Part shown: positions 17,637-27,308 of the stretch, piece after piece | Position numbering within the stretch: position 1 is the stretch's first letter | Layout: each line of letters opens with the position of its first letter | Source of the DNA: a virus | Length of the DNA stretch: 52,828 nucleotides | Reading direction: 5' to 3' (one strand) | Virus record (IMG/VR): IMGVR_UViG_3300046718_001019 | Coordinates: 1 to 52,828 of that record | Notes under the pieces: model-generated | What the model was told of the DNA's origin: nothing | Databases searched by the model: none | Seen by the model: only the letters and a program-made list of their open reading frames with translations | Made by a program: the position numbers and the translations under genes

Positions 17637-18001
17637 TCTCCCTTCCGAACTACCGCGTCACCGAAGACGACTTGCCCGACATGGACAAGAAGACAAAGCA
17701 CGCGCTCGAGCCGTTGCTCTCCGGGCTCAATCGCACGCTGACGGCGATCGTCACCGTCCTGAACAGCCTGCCGTTCCCGGAGAAGAGGATCAGCTCCATC
17801 ACCACCGACGGCACGGGTCACGCAACTGTGAGCCTGAAGCTCGACGGGTCTCCCGCCCAAGAGGTCTGGCTCAGCGCCATCGCTCCTGCGCCCGTGGCGG
17901 TGTTCTCCATGGTTCCGACTCCGATAAGGTCCGGAGCACAGCTCGACTTCTACGGCCTCGCCGCGTCCACCACCTACAAATTCACCGTCAGGTACATCTG
18001 A
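17633..18001 (+). CDS. Hypothetical virion-associated protein
   Basis: A 122-residue protein with a GTG start overlapping the Nudix stop. The first half is helical, with a hydrophobic LTAIVTVLNSLPF stretch; the second half is beta-rich and resembles a small immunoglobulin-like domain (YKFTVRYI end). Role unknown. Confidence 0.5.
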   Translation: MISLPNYRVTEDDLPDMDKKTKHALEPLLSGLNRTLTAIVTVLNSLPFPEKRISSITTDGTGHATVSLKLDGSPAQEVWLSAIAPAPVAVFSMVPTPIRSGAQLDFYGLAASTTYKFTVRYI

Positions 18002-18002
18002 A

Positions 18003-19622
18003 ATGCCCGCCACCGTAGACGACTACGACAAGAACGATGAAGACAAGGGCGACCTCTCCGACATCGGCATGACGCCCGCGCAGTCGGAAGGTGTCGGCTC
18101 TGCGACCGGGGCGCCGAAGCAGGCCACGCCGGAGAAGCAGCAGAGCGACGGCTATGTCCCGTGGTCCTCGTTCGTCGATGCGAACAAGGACGTCAGCGAT
18201 CGCGAGGCCGGGAAGCTCGCCGGGCAGGTCCAGGGCGACGTCTCGAAGGCTCAGGGAGACCTTGCCAGCGCGCAGGCAGGGTACGACGCCGGCAACGCGG
18301 GCAACTACTCCAGCGGCAAGAAGCAGGCGCCCAACACGGTCGGCACCGCGATGTCTTCCGAGGACGCGTTCCCGACCCAGGAGCCGGCCGGCAAGACGTC
18401 TAAGCCCAGCAGCTCGGAGAATCCCCAGGCTGGCGGGTCCACCGGGTACGGGCCGAGCCCCAGCTCCACCACCGCGGCGGCACCGACCGGGCGCACTCCG
18501 ACGGCCACCTACAGCGAGCCCACCGGGCCCCGCCAGGCGCTCAACGGCGCCCTCCCGCCAAACGGCGCGGTTCCTCCCCCGCCCAACGCCGGGCCTGGGG
18601 GCCGCGCGCCGGCGCAGGGCTACACGCCCCCGTCCAATTTCACCCCTCCCCCGTCGAACACGCAGCAGACGGGCGGGGCGGCCGCTCCGTGGTCAACCCT
18701 GGGGCACCAGGCCGCGTCTCTGGCGCCCAACGCCGCGGCGGCCGGCCCGACCATGGCCGCGAAGACGACGCCGACCGCGGGTGTTCCGGGCGTGCTCGAG
18801 CAGTACGGGCGTAGTCAGGCGCTGGCCCCCGGCGCGGCGAACAAGGCCGCCAACGGCCCGAAGGACCTCGAGCAGAGTCTGGGTGAGGCGAAGTGGAACA
18901 GCCTGCTCGGCGAGACGACGAAGGCTCAGCAGGAGGCCAACGCGCTCGGCAGCGAGAGCGGCGTGCAGGGACTGCTACAGCAGGGCCAGTCGAGCCCGGA
19001 GCAGAACACCGCCTTCGACGCGGCGCTTATCAACGGCCAGGGCGGGCCGCAGTTCCGCGACCTCGCGCAGAAGTACGGCGGCAACCAGCTCGAGCAGGGT
19101 GTCGTCAATGCGGACCAGAAGGCGCAGGACGCGTGGAAGCAGCTGCAGGGCGACGTCGACGCGCGCGCGGCGTGGGATGCGTCTGCGCAGAAGGCGCCCA
19201 GCGCCGCTGGCACCGTTTCACAGCTGGCCCCCGTGGGTGCAACCATGGCTGCTGCGCCGACCGACCCGAACGCCGCTAACGACGGGTTCGACCTCGCGAC
19301 GCAGAAGTACGGCGAAGAGCGCTCGAAGAGCGGCGGAAACCCCACCTATTCCGAGGGATCGAACAACACCGGATACGGAAATACGGGGTGGGGCTTCTTC
19401 TCATCCCCCAGTGGTGGAATGGGCTCCACGGAGACGATCAACGTCGGAGGACTGCCCGGCAAAAACGGCGGCTACGATTGGAACAGCTGGTTCGGTGGCG
19501 CCGACACTGGCGGAAAGTCCCCTGAGGACATGGGGCTCACGTCGGCCGAGATCTGGAGTCTCTCACTCATGACGCCCGCCGACCGTGCTGCATGGCTCAC
19601 GAAGCACAACAAGAAAGGCTGA
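18003..19622 (+). CDS. Internal virion protein, largely disordered
   Basis: A 539-residue protein dominated by Pro, Ala, Gly, Gln, Ser and Asn. Residues about 110-260 are a long low-complexity Pro/Gly/Thr tract; about 290-400 is helical (EQSLGEAKWNSLLGETTKAQQEANAL). It precedes three further proteins with ejection-protein character, so it probably travels in the capsid. Overlapping Arg-rich frames here are artefacts of the GC-rich codons. Confidence 0.5.
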   Translation: MPATVDDYDKNDEDKGDLSDIGMTPAQSEGVGSATGAPKQATPEKQQSDGYVPWSSFVDANKDVSDREAGKLAGQVQGDVSKAQGDLASAQAGYDAGNAGNYSSGKKQAPNTVGTAMSSEDAFPTQEPAGKTSKPSSSENPQAGGSTGYGPSPSSTTAAAPTGRTPTATYSEPTGPRQALNGALPPNGAVPPPPNAGPGGRAPAQGYTPPSNFTPPPSNTQQTGGAAAPWSTLGHQAASLAPNAAAAGPTMAAKTTPTAGVPGVLEQYGRSQALAPGAANKAANGPKDLEQSLGEAKWNSLLGETTKAQQEANALGSESGVQGLLQQGQSSPEQNTAFDAALINGQGGPQFRDLAQKYGGNQLEQGVVNADQKAQDAWKQLQGDVDARAAWDASAQKAPSAAGTVSQLAPVGATMAAAPTDPNAANDGFDLATQKYGEERSKSGGNPTYSEGSNNTGYGNTGWGFFSSPSGGMGSTETINVGGLPGKNGGYDWNSWFGGADTGGKSPEDMGLTSAEIWSLSLMTPADRAAWLTKHNKKG

Positions 19623-19625
19623 ACC

Positions 19626-20663
19626 ATGGCCGACGAAACTGACAACCTCGACCCGCTGATCGCAGACCTCGCGAAGTACGGGATCGGCGGAGCTGGCGCC
19701 ATCGGAGCGAACGCCATCACACAGCAGGCTTACCAAGCGGCCATCAAGAACCTGCAGGACCGGTTCGGCGACTACCAGAAGGTCGGGACGCCCAGCTACA
19801 AGGACATCGCCCCCGAGCGGCTCGGCGCCTCCGCGCTGACGAAGATTGCCCCCGACGTCGGCTCTCGCGTCGACCAGCAGGCCGCGGAGGCCGCGCTGCA
19901 GAACATCACCAACAGCGGCGGGCTCAACCTCTCCGACCGGGCCGCGCTGAACGACCAGGAGAGCATCCTCTCGCGCAACAACGCCGCGCGGGAGAAGTCG
20001 CTCGCGAACCAGTACGCGGCGCGCGGTCAGCTCGGCTCAGGTGCGCAGCTCTCGATGGACCTCGCCAACCAGCAGAACGCGGCAGAGAACGCGAACAAGC
20101 ACGGCGAGTCCATCGCGGCCCAGGCGCAGCAGCGCGCGATGCAGGCCATTCTCAGCAAGGCCGGCATCGCCCGGAACATGTCGCAGGACGACTACGCGCG
20201 CGCGCGCGCGGCGGCCGAGGCCACCGACTCCATCAACCGCTACAACGCCTCGATGGGCACCGAGGCCCAGGGCGCGAACAACCGGCTCCGCGAGCAGGGG
20301 TACAACGACCAGCTGCGGAAGCTGCAGGGCGAGACGGGCCTCACCGACTCGTTGAACAACGCGCTCCTCGGCTCCGGCAAGGCAAATGCGAACACCATCG
20401 CGGGTGCATCGTACGGCGGCGCTGGTCTCACAGGCGATGTCCTCACTGCCGCGGCGAAGGTGGCCAAGAAGGCCGGAGGCAGCGGGGGAGGCGGAGACAA
20501 CAGCAACAACAACGGCTCCGACAACCAGACCACCGAGCAGACGCAGAACGACCCGGCGAACCTCACCGGGGGCCACGCCGACACCGAGGATCCGACGACT
20601 GCGGGTGGAACTGGTGTCCCGCCCGAGGAACTGGACCAGTGGAACTCGCTGTCCGGAGGGTGA
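19626..20663 (+). CDS. Ejection (internal virion) protein candidate
   Basis: A 345-residue, Ala/Gln/Asn-rich helical protein. An N-terminal Gly/Ala stretch (IGGAGAIGANAI) could insert in membranes; a long helical middle carries repeated NAA/QQ patterns and a Gly/Asn low-complexity tail ends it. This composition is typical of podovirus DNA-injection proteins such as the P22 gp7/gp16/gp20 group; sequence similarity to those cannot be checked here. Confidence 0.55.
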   Translation: MADETDNLDPLIADLAKYGIGGAGAIGANAITQQAYQAAIKNLQDRFGDYQKVGTPSYKDIAPERLGASALTKIAPDVGSRVDQQAAEAALQNITNSGGLNLSDRAALNDQESILSRNNAAREKSLANQYAARGQLGSGAQLSMDLANQQNAAENANKHGESIAAQAQQRAMQAILSKAGIARNMSQDDYARARAAAEATDSINRYNASMGTEAQGANNRLREQGYNDQLRKLQGETGLTDSLNNALLGSGKANANTIAGASYGGAGLTGDVLTAAAKVAKKAGGSGGGGDNSNNNGSDNQTTEQTQNDPANLTGGHADTEDPTTAGGTGVPPEELDQWNSLSGG

Positions 20664-20665
20664 CC

Positions 20666-22504
20666 ATGACGAACGCAGACGACGTGCTGAAGCGGTTCGA
20701 TGAAATCGCCGCCCAGTGGGAGAAGGAAGACCCCGGTGCGACGGACGTCGAGACACCGCCGACTGGGGCCGGCCTCGACCTCTCCGCCGGCGGCGCCGAC
20801 TCGCCCGAGGGGCAGCTCAAGGACGCGTTCGAGCGCGCCGGCAAGGCGCCATCGGAAGAGGCGCCCGAGCCCGTGAGCCCCGAGGGCGTGCACGGCAATG
20901 AGAACGTCGCGCCGCCGCAGGTGGAGGCCTCCGATGCTCGGAACGCGGAGCCCACCGAGCCCTGGGCGAACCTCGCACATCGTCTCAAGCAGTCCGAGAG
21001 CCCGGCGGCGCCGGCCGTCGACCCGCTGCTGGAGAAGATGCGCGCGGTGGGCTGGGCTCCGAAGGAGAAGCCGAAGGCGGACTGGGGCAAGCTCCAGGCG
21101 GACCTCGCGAACGCCGAGCATGGTGCCGACACGATGAAGAACGTCGGCGCGATGTTGCATGCGGCCGCGCCAGGCTTTGAAGCTCCGGCCGGGGCCGGCC
21201 AGGGCGCCGTCAACGCCGCGAAGGCCGCGCTCAAACTGCCGCGCGAGCAGCAGGTCGTCGAGAACTCCCAGGCAGGGGAAGCACGTGCCGAGCAGGCCTT
21301 GGCCGAGAAGGCCAAGACCGACGCCGAGCACAAGGCGAAGACCGAGGCAGACCTCACCGCGGAGAACGCCTCGCTCGAGCAGGAGCGCGCCATCGCCGCG
21401 AAGGACCCTCGCCTCATGAAGCTCGGCATCACCCCCGACGCCGTCTCCAAGCTCGACCGCAAGGGCCTGGCCGAGCTGAATACGCGCCTGTCCGCGCTGC
21501 CTGCGGCCGCGGCCCAGGCTGCGAAGGAGAAATCGGACGAGGAGAAGAAGGTCGACGCTGAGACTCTGCGCACGGTCGACACCGAGTCACTCGGCGCCGC
21601 GAAGCAGCTGTGGCTGAAGACGTCGCCATACGCGAAGGAGCACGCGCTCACCCCGGGAGACCTGGCCGACATCAAGTCGCGCAAGGACTGGGAGGACTTC
21701 CTCAAAGACATCAAGCCGTCGGGCAAGGCGAAGGCGGCCGGCGGAGGGCCCGCGAAGGAATACAAGACGCTCGACGACATCTCGGATCGGGGAATGCGCG
21801 CCATGGTGAGCTCGGCGATGGCCGGCTACCCCATCCCCAGCGGAATCGACCGCAAGACCAAGACGCGCGTTCTGGAGTTGGTGTCGCAGCTCAAGGACGA
21901 CTACGACCCGACGGCCGGCGAGCGCTACGCCAAGGTCGCGGCGGAGCTCGCAGGCGACCCGAAGATTCAGAACGCCGTCAACGGCAAGAAGCACTTCACG
22001 CGCGCGCTCGAGAACATGCCGGCGACGTTCGACCAGCAGTCCGTCAACCGCGTGGCCAACGCCATTCAGCACGGCAGCGGCGGCGCGGGGCTCTCGCAGT
22101 ACGAGTCAGACATCGCCGTCGGCGCCGGCGAGATGGCGAAGGGCCTCGCCGAGAACGACCAGCACGGCAAGGACGCGCTCAAGAAGCTGCTGGACCCGGA
22201 GCAGTCGCCCGAGCAGATGCGAAAGCACCTGCAGGAGCTCATCTTCCTTCAGGACGAGAACCTGGACACCCGCCTGGAGCAGTTCCACGCGGTCGCTCCG
22301 AAGGGCGCGAAGGTGCCAGGGCTGCTCGCCAACTTCGAGGCAGAGAAGAACGCGAAAGCGGCGGGGCCGGCGAAGCCCGCAACCAACCCGGACGAGATGG
22401 TCTCGCTGCAGTCGAGGGACGGAAAGAGAAAGAAGACGATGAAGCGGGCGGCGGCGGAGGCAATCGTTGCCGCGCCTGGCGGTGACGCCTACGAGGTGAA
22501 GTGA
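20666..22504 (+). CDS. Large internal virion protein, helical
   Basis: A 612-residue helical protein rich in Lys, Glu and Ala. Residues about 180-260 form a coiled coil; a conserved-looking central domain follows (ISDRGMRAMVSSAMAGYPIPSG). It ends in a short basic KRKKTMKRAAAEAIV segment. ATG 20666 is chosen because GGAGGGTGACC precedes it; an in-frame ATG at 20639 would overlap the previous gene. Confidence 0.55.
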   Translation: MTNADDVLKRFDEIAAQWEKEDPGATDVETPPTGAGLDLSAGGADSPEGQLKDAFERAGKAPSEEAPEPVSPEGVHGNENVAPPQVEASDARNAEPTEPWANLAHRLKQSESPAAPAVDPLLEKMRAVGWAPKEKPKADWGKLQADLANAEHGADTMKNVGAMLHAAAPGFEAPAGAGQGAVNAAKAALKLPREQQVVENSQAGEARAEQALAEKAKTDAEHKAKTEADLTAENASLEQERAIAAKDPRLMKLGITPDAVSKLDRKGLAELNTRLSALPAAAAQAAKEKSDEEKKVDAETLRTVDTESLGAAKQLWLKTSPYAKEHALTPGDLADIKSRKDWEDFLKDIKPSGKAKAAGGGPAKEYKTLDDISDRGMRAMVSSAMAGYPIPSGIDRKTKTRVLELVSQLKDDYDPTAGERYAKVAAELAGDPKIQNAVNGKKHFTRALENMPATFDQQSVNRVANAIQHGSGGAGLSQYESDIAVGAGEMAKGLAENDQHGKDALKKLLDPEQSPEQMRKHLQELIFLQDENLDTRLEQFHAVAPKGAKVPGLLANFEAEKNAKAAGPAKPATNPDEMVSLQSRDGKRKKTMKRAAAEAIVAAPGGDAYEVK

Positions 22505-22506
22505 GC

Positions 22507-24405
22507 ATGGCCAAGAGCGCAGACGAGATGTTCGACGAGGCGCCCACCGCGGACGCGCTCTTCGACAAGACCGAGGATGTCGGCCAGAAGCTCACCGATG
22601 TTGGCGGCGTGAAGCGGCTCGAGCTGCACAAGGTCGCCAAGGCCGATCCCGAGGCCATCACGCCAGAGGAGAGCACCAAGGCCGACGCGCTCGCGAAGAC
22701 GCCGGCGGCTGCATTGCCGAAGTCGGAGACGGAGATTCCTCGGACCGCGAAAGAGATGAGCGATGGCGAGTTGCTCAAGGCCATCAAGGATGCGGCGAAC
22801 CCGCACACCGCGACCGGCGCTCTGGTGCACGGTGGGGCCAAGGGCCAGTCGATGGGCTTCGCCGATGAACTCTACGGCAAGCTGGCCGGCGGGCTCGACG
22901 AGCGCGACCAGGACGCGAAGGTCGCCGAGATGACGGCCGATGCGAAGCGCCGCGGGGAGTTCGAGCCGAATCAAGCGCCAGACCTGCCGCAGTTCACCTC
23001 GTACCAGCTGAAGCGCGAAGGACAGCCCACCCAGACCGTTGTTCGGGAGATGAAGCATCCGAACGAGGCACAGGCGCTCCCGACGTCGGACGAGAGCTAT
23101 CGGGCGAACCGCGATGCGATGCGTGCGGATATGAAGACCGCGGAGAAGGAGCACCCGGGCACGTTCGCAGCCGGCGAGCTCGGCGGGTCCTTCCTGGTGC
23201 CGCTGCCGGGAACCGGCAAGGCCAAGGGGCTCGCGAAGGTCGGCAAGTACGCGCTCCAGGGCGCGGGCGTTGGCGCCGTGTCGGGGCTCGGCAACAGCGA
23301 GGCCGACGCGAGCAAGGGCGACGCGGGCGGCGCGCTGCTCGACACTGCGAAGAGCGGCCTCGGTGGCGCTGCTGTCGGCGGACTGTTGGGCTACGGCGCG
23401 TCGAAGCTCGACCCGGCTCTCGAGAAGATGGCTGCCAGGCGCGCGTTCAAGGCACTGGACCCATACATGTCGAAGCTCAAGGAGACGCTCGGGCCCGACG
23501 TGGTGGAAGGCAAGGTCCCCGTCTCGGACATGTACCGCGAGGTGGAGCGGCTGGGCGGGAAGATCCTCGACGAGAACATCATCCCCGAGGGTGTGGGCTC
23601 GCGCTGGGCGAACACCGAGAAGATCAACGAGAACGCGGTGAAGAAGCTCGAAGAGGCCGGCGTCCTCAAGGGCGCCGCGGTCGACCACGCCGCGGATGAG
23701 CTCGCGAAGCAGGGAAAGCTCACACCGGCCAGCATGGGGGCCCTGGCCACGAAGTTGGAGAACGAGGCCCATCAAGCGGGACTCGACGCCAATCAACCGC
23801 TCAAGCGGCAGCTCGAGGCTCGAGCGGCGGACATCCGCAAGACCATCGTCGACCGCGCCGAGGCGGGCTTCACGGACCCTGCCGCGATGTCACTCCAGGA
23901 GGCCGAGCGCCTCAAGACACGCCTGCAGAACCAGGTCGACTACGGCGCCCCGCTCGAGAACCGAACCGCAGACACCATCCAGGCGCGCCTTGCCAAGGAG
24001 CACCCGGAGAACATCATCGAGTCTCACCTCGGGCCCGACGAACTCGAGCACTTCAAGGCGCTGAAGGACCGCTACGGAGATCTCCGGGCCATCGCGGAGA
24101 TGTCCGGCCATGGCGCGCTCCGCAGCTTCCGAAACCAGTCCGGTAGCCTGGGCGCCAAGCACGCGGCCTCGGTGGCCGCACATGCCGCCGGTGGAGCGGC
24201 CGCGATTCCGCTCGCCGTGGCCGCGGGGGCTGGGCATGAGATCGCCAACCATCGAGGCTCAGCCGCGGTCGCCCGGACCCTTCGGAATGCTGCGCGCAAC
24301 AGCACCTTCTTGGCGCCGGCCGCGTCGGAAGGAAACCAGGAAGAGGCGGGCAAGGCGTGGCACTCGCTGACGGGCAGCAAGGACGACGAGGAGCAGCAGC
24401 CGTGA
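22507..24405 (+). CDS. Ejection protein with glycine-zipper segments
   Basis: A 632-residue protein with two Gly/Ala-rich hydrophobic stretches that could cross a membrane after ejection: about residues 235-300 (GAGVGAVSGLG, GLGGAAVGGLLGYGAS) and about 560-585 (AGGAAAIPLAVAAGAG). They flank a long helical domain. Such glycine-zipper helices are characteristic of phage proteins that form the DNA-transfer channel. The start is ATG 22507 or GTG 22501. Confidence 0.6.
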   Translation: MAKSADEMFDEAPTADALFDKTEDVGQKLTDVGGVKRLELHKVAKADPEAITPEESTKADALAKTPAAALPKSETEIPRTAKEMSDGELLKAIKDAANPHTATGALVHGGAKGQSMGFADELYGKLAGGLDERDQDAKVAEMTADAKRRGEFEPNQAPDLPQFTSYQLKREGQPTQTVVREMKHPNEAQALPTSDESYRANRDAMRADMKTAEKEHPGTFAAGELGGSFLVPLPGTGKAKGLAKVGKYALQGAGVGAVSGLGNSEADASKGDAGGALLDTAKSGLGGAAVGGLLGYGASKLDPALEKMAARRAFKALDPYMSKLKETLGPDVVEGKVPVSDMYREVERLGGKILDENIIPEGVGSRWANTEKINENAVKKLEEAGVLKGAAVDHAADELAKQGKLTPASMGALATKLENEAHQAGLDANQPLKRQLEARAADIRKTIVDRAEAGFTDPAAMSLQEAERLKTRLQNQVDYGAPLENRTADTIQARLAKEHPENIIESHLGPDELEHFKALKDRYGDLRAIAEMSGHGALRSFRNQSGSLGAKHAASVAAHAAGGAAAIPLAVAAGAGHEIANHRGSAAVARTLRNAARNSTFLAPAASEGNQEEAGKAWHSLTGSKDDEEQQP

Positions 24406-24587
24406 GCGTGATTCCCGACAAGAAGCCACGCGCTTTGAACGCCGGGGACGCGACGCCGCTCGAGAGCTTCATCTCGACGCAGGACCTCGAGCGGCAGATC
24501 CGCGAGGAGTTCGCGGCGAAGTTCGGGCCGGCGGGCGGCGCGCGATTCTCCACGGCATTCGAACAGCTTCTCAACGGAGGAAAGTGA
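24402..24587 (+). CDS. Small hypothetical protein
   Basis: A 61-residue protein, GTG start overlapping the previous stop. It contains one charged helix (DLERQIREEFAAKFG). Coupled to the next gene; function unknown. Confidence 0.5.
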   Translation: MSVIPDKKPRALNAGDATPLESFISTQDLERQIREEFAAKFGPAGGARFSTAFEQLLNGGK

Positions 24588-24805
24588 TGCCCTGGACCGC
24601 AAAACAGAGAGGTCTCTTCCACGCTGAAGCAGCGAGGCACGTCCCCGGCATGGCGAAGCTGGCCGACGAAGCAGATCACTACGCGTCGATGGGCGAGGAG
24701 CTTCCCCCTGTCGGCGTCGGCGGAACCGCTGCGCACGAGATTCATCAGCGGCACGACGAGGAAGAAGACTCCGAGCCCTGGAGCAAGCTGTCCGGCACAG
24801 AGTAG
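24587..24805 (+). CDS. Small acidic protein
   Basis: A 72-residue protein with GGAGGAAAG before the start; GTG 24584 is an alternative start. The opening PWTAKQRGLFHAEAARH is followed by an acidic His-rich tail (HQRHDEEEDSEPW). Similar short proteins opening with W-[TS]-x-K-Q-R-x-L-F appear in many phages. No function known. Confidence 0.55.
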   Translation: MPWTAKQRGLFHAEAARHVPGMAKLADEADHYASMGEELPPVGVGGTAAHEIHQRHDEEEDSEPWSKLSGTE

Positions 24806-24820
24806 AACGCGGCACCCGTC

Positions 24821-24866
24821 GTAGGCCCTGCGTGTACGGGCTCCCCAACCTGAGCAGCACCGAGGA
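24821..24866 (+). promoter_or_regulatory. Portal leader element A
   Basis: A 26-nt sequence at 24821-24846 recurs with one mismatch at 30817-30842 upstream of the scaffold gene. In both, GGGCTCC can pair either with an upstream GGCCC, leaving the ribosome-binding site free, or with the downstream GGAGCC that contains the Shine-Dalgarno GGAG (24863-24868). This is a plausible two-state translation switch; alternatively its TACGGG core is a phage-specific promoter element. Confidence 0.5.
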
Positions 24867-24871
24867 GCCAC

Positions 24872-27187
24872 ATGGCCGCGCCGCCGAACACCGCCAAAGA
24901 CCGCGCGTCACCGCGCGAGAACGTCTGGGCCATCAAGACGAAGGACGAGTTCGGCATCGCCATCACCGCGAAGCTGCAGGAGTGGAATTCGCCGCAGACG
25001 GGCGCGATGGCGCTGCATCAGGCGAATGTCTCGCTCGCGTATGCGCACCTCTACGGAATGGACGTTGAGGGTGTCGGCGCGAACGCGGCCGGCATCACCC
25101 GCAGCGGTGAGCAGGGCAGCATCGCCGAGATGCGAATCCCCGCGGCGGCCGGCGACCTGCGGAAAATCTGGAACATCATCGTCGGTCCCGAGCTGACGTG
25201 GAGCGCCATCGCCACCACCACCGACTACGCCTCCTCCGCGCAGGCCATCGTCGCGAAGAACGCGCTGCAGTACTACCTCGTGCAGAAGCTCGTCCTCGCG
25301 AAGGCGAAGAAGCAGGAACTGCAGTCACTCGCCTACGCCGAGGCAGCCATGCACATCCCCTGGAATGAGAACGAGGGCGAAGACGTCGGCGTCGAAGAGG
25401 TGAAGAACATCGCGACCGGCGAGCCCGTTCTCGACGACGACGGGGTTACTCCACTGCAGCACGTCGTGAAAACCGGCGACATCGACTACCGGCCTGTCTC
25501 CACGTGGGACATCATCCGAGACCCGACCGCGAAGTCCTTCGACGCATCGCGGTGGATCATCGTTCGCGAGTGGCAGGACCGCTACGACGTCGCCGCGCGC
25601 TGCAAGATGCGCGGAGACCTGGAGGGCGCAGAGGCCGCGCTCGTCGCCCCGTCACAGACGAGCGAGACGTGGCGCTCGTGGCGCCCCTTCAATCAGACAC
25701 AGCAGATGAACTCGGACTTCATCCCCGTCTACTACGGGTACCACTACCGCACGCCGGGCGTGCCCAAGGGCCTCGAGGCAGAGTTCCTCGAGTCAGGGCA
25801 CGTGATGCAGTTCGCCCCGCTGCGCAAGGCGTACCAGAAGCAGATCCCCGTGGTCCGCACTGCGCCGGACGAGTACGACGACACGCCTGTCCCGTTCTCG
25901 AAGTTCTGCTCCGTCCTCGGCATGGGTCAGGCGGCTGACGCGCTGATGCGCGACCTGCTCACCAACGCTACCGCGACAGCGGCCGGGCTCGTCAGCGTCG
26001 AGGACGACGCGAACATGGCCATCCCTCAGCTGGGTGGCGGGCCCAAGGTACTCGTGCGCCCCAAGGGCACGAAGGCGCCGGAAGCCATCAACCTTCAACA
26101 GGCGCACTCTGAGCACTTCAAGCTCGTCGGCACGTTGAGCGAGATGCGTCGCGGCATCCTCGGCCTCGACAGTGTCACCGCGGGGCAGGAGGTCCCGGCC
26201 GGGTGGTCGGGCGCGCTCGCGGCGCTGGTGACCTCGACATCAGTGCAGAACAACTCCCAGGAGCAGTCGAAGTGGTCGCAGTTCGTCCAGGCCATCGGCA
26301 ACGTCACGCTCGCGCACATCCAGAACCACATGCCCACGAAGCGGAAAATCGCTCTCGCCGGCAAGTCGCGCGCGGACCTGGTCGTCACCACCGAAATCAG
26401 CGGTCCCCAGGTCGCCGACATCGAGCGCGTGGAGTGCACGCTGGCTCCGGCCATTCAACAGACCGACGCCGGCAAGATGCAGATGGGTGAGACGGCACTG
26501 CAGCAGAAGTGGGCGAAGACGCCGCAGCAGCTCCAGGCGGTGTTCGACACCGGCCGGCTCGACGCGCTCACCGACGACATGTCGTCGGAGCTGATGCTGG
26601 TTCGCAATGAAAATGAGGCGCTCGCCAAGGGCCAGCAGGTCGCTGTCATGGCCCACGACGACCACGTGCTGCACATCCGCGACCACCGCTCCGTCGGCGC
26701 GAGCATCACCGCTCGGCAGGACAAGGGCGTGATGGATGCGCTCGCCGCGCATATGCAGGCGCATGTCGACGCGCTGAAGAACACCGACCCTCACCTACTC
26801 GAGCTCCTCGGCCAGCCGTCGTTCGCGCCGCCGCCGAACGCCGGGCCTCCGCCGCCGACCGACGCCGTGAAGCTCGGCATGGTCGACAAGGCCATGAAGC
26901 TCGGCGGAGCCCCCACTGCTCAGGCGGCCCAGCAGGTCTTCGAGGCGGGGAAGATCGACGCCGCCACAGGCATCGTCCCGCCGCGTCTGGGAGGCTTCGG
27001 GCAGCCCTCCCCGAACGCCTCGAACACCGCTCCGGTACCAGGCCAGACTGCGCCACAGCAGCAGTCCCAGGCTCAAGGCCCCCAGATGCCGACTAACCCC
27101 GCCACGGGGCAGCCTGCGGCGCCGGTGGCCGGTTCAATGCCTCCGGGTATGGCCATCAGGCCAGGTCTCGCCGCGGGGCAGAAATAG
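24872..27187 (+). CDS. Portal protein
   Basis: A 771-residue protein, the size of P22-type portal proteins, which form the dodecameric DNA-entry ring at one capsid vertex and dock the terminase. Features include an N-terminal alpha/beta wing (residues 1-200), a region with WDIIRDPTAKSFDASRWIIVREW, and a long helical section at about 430-600 carrying the tunnel helix. The Pro/Gln/Ala-rich tail of about 100 residues is probably disordered. The stop codon overlaps the predicted -35 element of the first Y RNA promoter. Confidence 0.75.
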   Translation: MAAPPNTAKDRASPRENVWAIKTKDEFGIAITAKLQEWNSPQTGAMALHQANVSLAYAHLYGMDVEGVGANAAGITRSGEQGSIAEMRIPAAAGDLRKIWNIIVGPELTWSAIATTTDYASSAQAIVAKNALQYYLVQKLVLAKAKKQELQSLAYAEAAMHIPWNENEGEDVGVEEVKNIATGEPVLDDDGVTPLQHVVKTGDIDYRPVSTWDIIRDPTAKSFDASRWIIVREWQDRYDVAARCKMRGDLEGAEAALVAPSQTSETWRSWRPFNQTQQMNSDFIPVYYGYHYRTPGVPKGLEAEFLESGHVMQFAPLRKAYQKQIPVVRTAPDEYDDTPVPFSKFCSVLGMGQAADALMRDLLTNATATAAGLVSVEDDANMAIPQLGGGPKVLVRPKGTKAPEAINLQQAHSEHFKLVGTLSEMRRGILGLDSVTAGQEVPAGWSGALAALVTSTSVQNNSQEQSKWSQFVQAIGNVTLAHIQNHMPTKRKIALAGKSRADLVVTTEISGPQVADIERVECTLAPAIQQTDAGKMQMGETALQQKWAKTPQQLQAVFDTGRLDALTDDMSSELMLVRNENEALAKGQQVAVMAHDDHVLHIRDHRSVGASITARQDKGVMDALAAHMQAHVDALKNTDPHLLELLGQPSFAPPPNAGPPPPTDAVKLGMVDKAMKLGGAPTAQAAQQVFEAGKIDAATGIVPPRLGGFGQPSPNASNTAPVPGQTAPQQQSQAQGPQMPTNPATGQPAAPVAGSMPPGMAIRPGLAAGQK

Positions 27188-27214
27188 ACGGCGGGCCCAC
27201 TGCTGAGCTACGAA
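27185..27214 (+). promoter_or_regulatory. Promoter of Y RNA 1
   Basis: TAGACG (27185-27190), an 18-bp spacer, then TACGAA (27209-27214), placing the start eight bases later at the first base of Y RNA 1. The -35 box includes the portal TAG stop. Confidence 0.5.
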
Positions 27215-27221
27215 GGATCTC

Positions 27222-27281
27222 GGCGAGCCGCAGTCGGCCTGTTCTCTTGCAAAAAGCCGGGCCGACGACTCCTTGTTCGCC
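27222..27281 (+). ncRNA. Y RNA 1 (minimal form)
   Basis: A 60-nt RNA. Ro60-binding outer stem: GGCGAG (27222-27227) with TTCGCC (27276-27281). An internal loop has CCG on the 5' side and CTTG on the 3' side, matching the conserved Y RNA loop. The inner stem GTCGGCC (27233-27239) pairs perfectly with GGCCGAC (27260-27266), closed by a 20-nt loop containing GTTCTC. There is no tRNA-like domain. Confidence 0.82.
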
Positions 27282-27301
27282 ATTCCTCAGCGCGCTACGG
27301 T
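27273..27301 (+). promoter_or_regulatory. Promoter of Y RNA 2
   Basis: TTGTTC (27273-27278) is part of the 3' Ro60-binding strand of Y RNA 1; after 17 bp comes TACGGT (27296-27301). Y RNA 2 begins eight bases after the -10 box. Confidence 0.6.
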
Positions 27302-27308
27302 GCTTCGC

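Noticed and set aside
18091-19572. A 493-codon Arg-rich frame overlapping the disordered virion protein
   Set aside because: More than a third Arg and Ser with no structure; a frame shadow of the GC-rich gene at 18003.
24835-24840. TACGGG in leader element A as a standard sigma-70 -10 box
   Set aside because: No -35-like hexamer lies 16-19 bp upstream in either copy of the element, unlike the Y RNA promoters. It is kept only as an alternative explanation.
27196-27214. D-arm-like stretch (CTGCTGAGCTACG) on the minus strand before Y1
   Set aside because: No anticodon or T-arm follows on that strand; the same bases are better explained as spacer and -10 box of the Y1 promoter.
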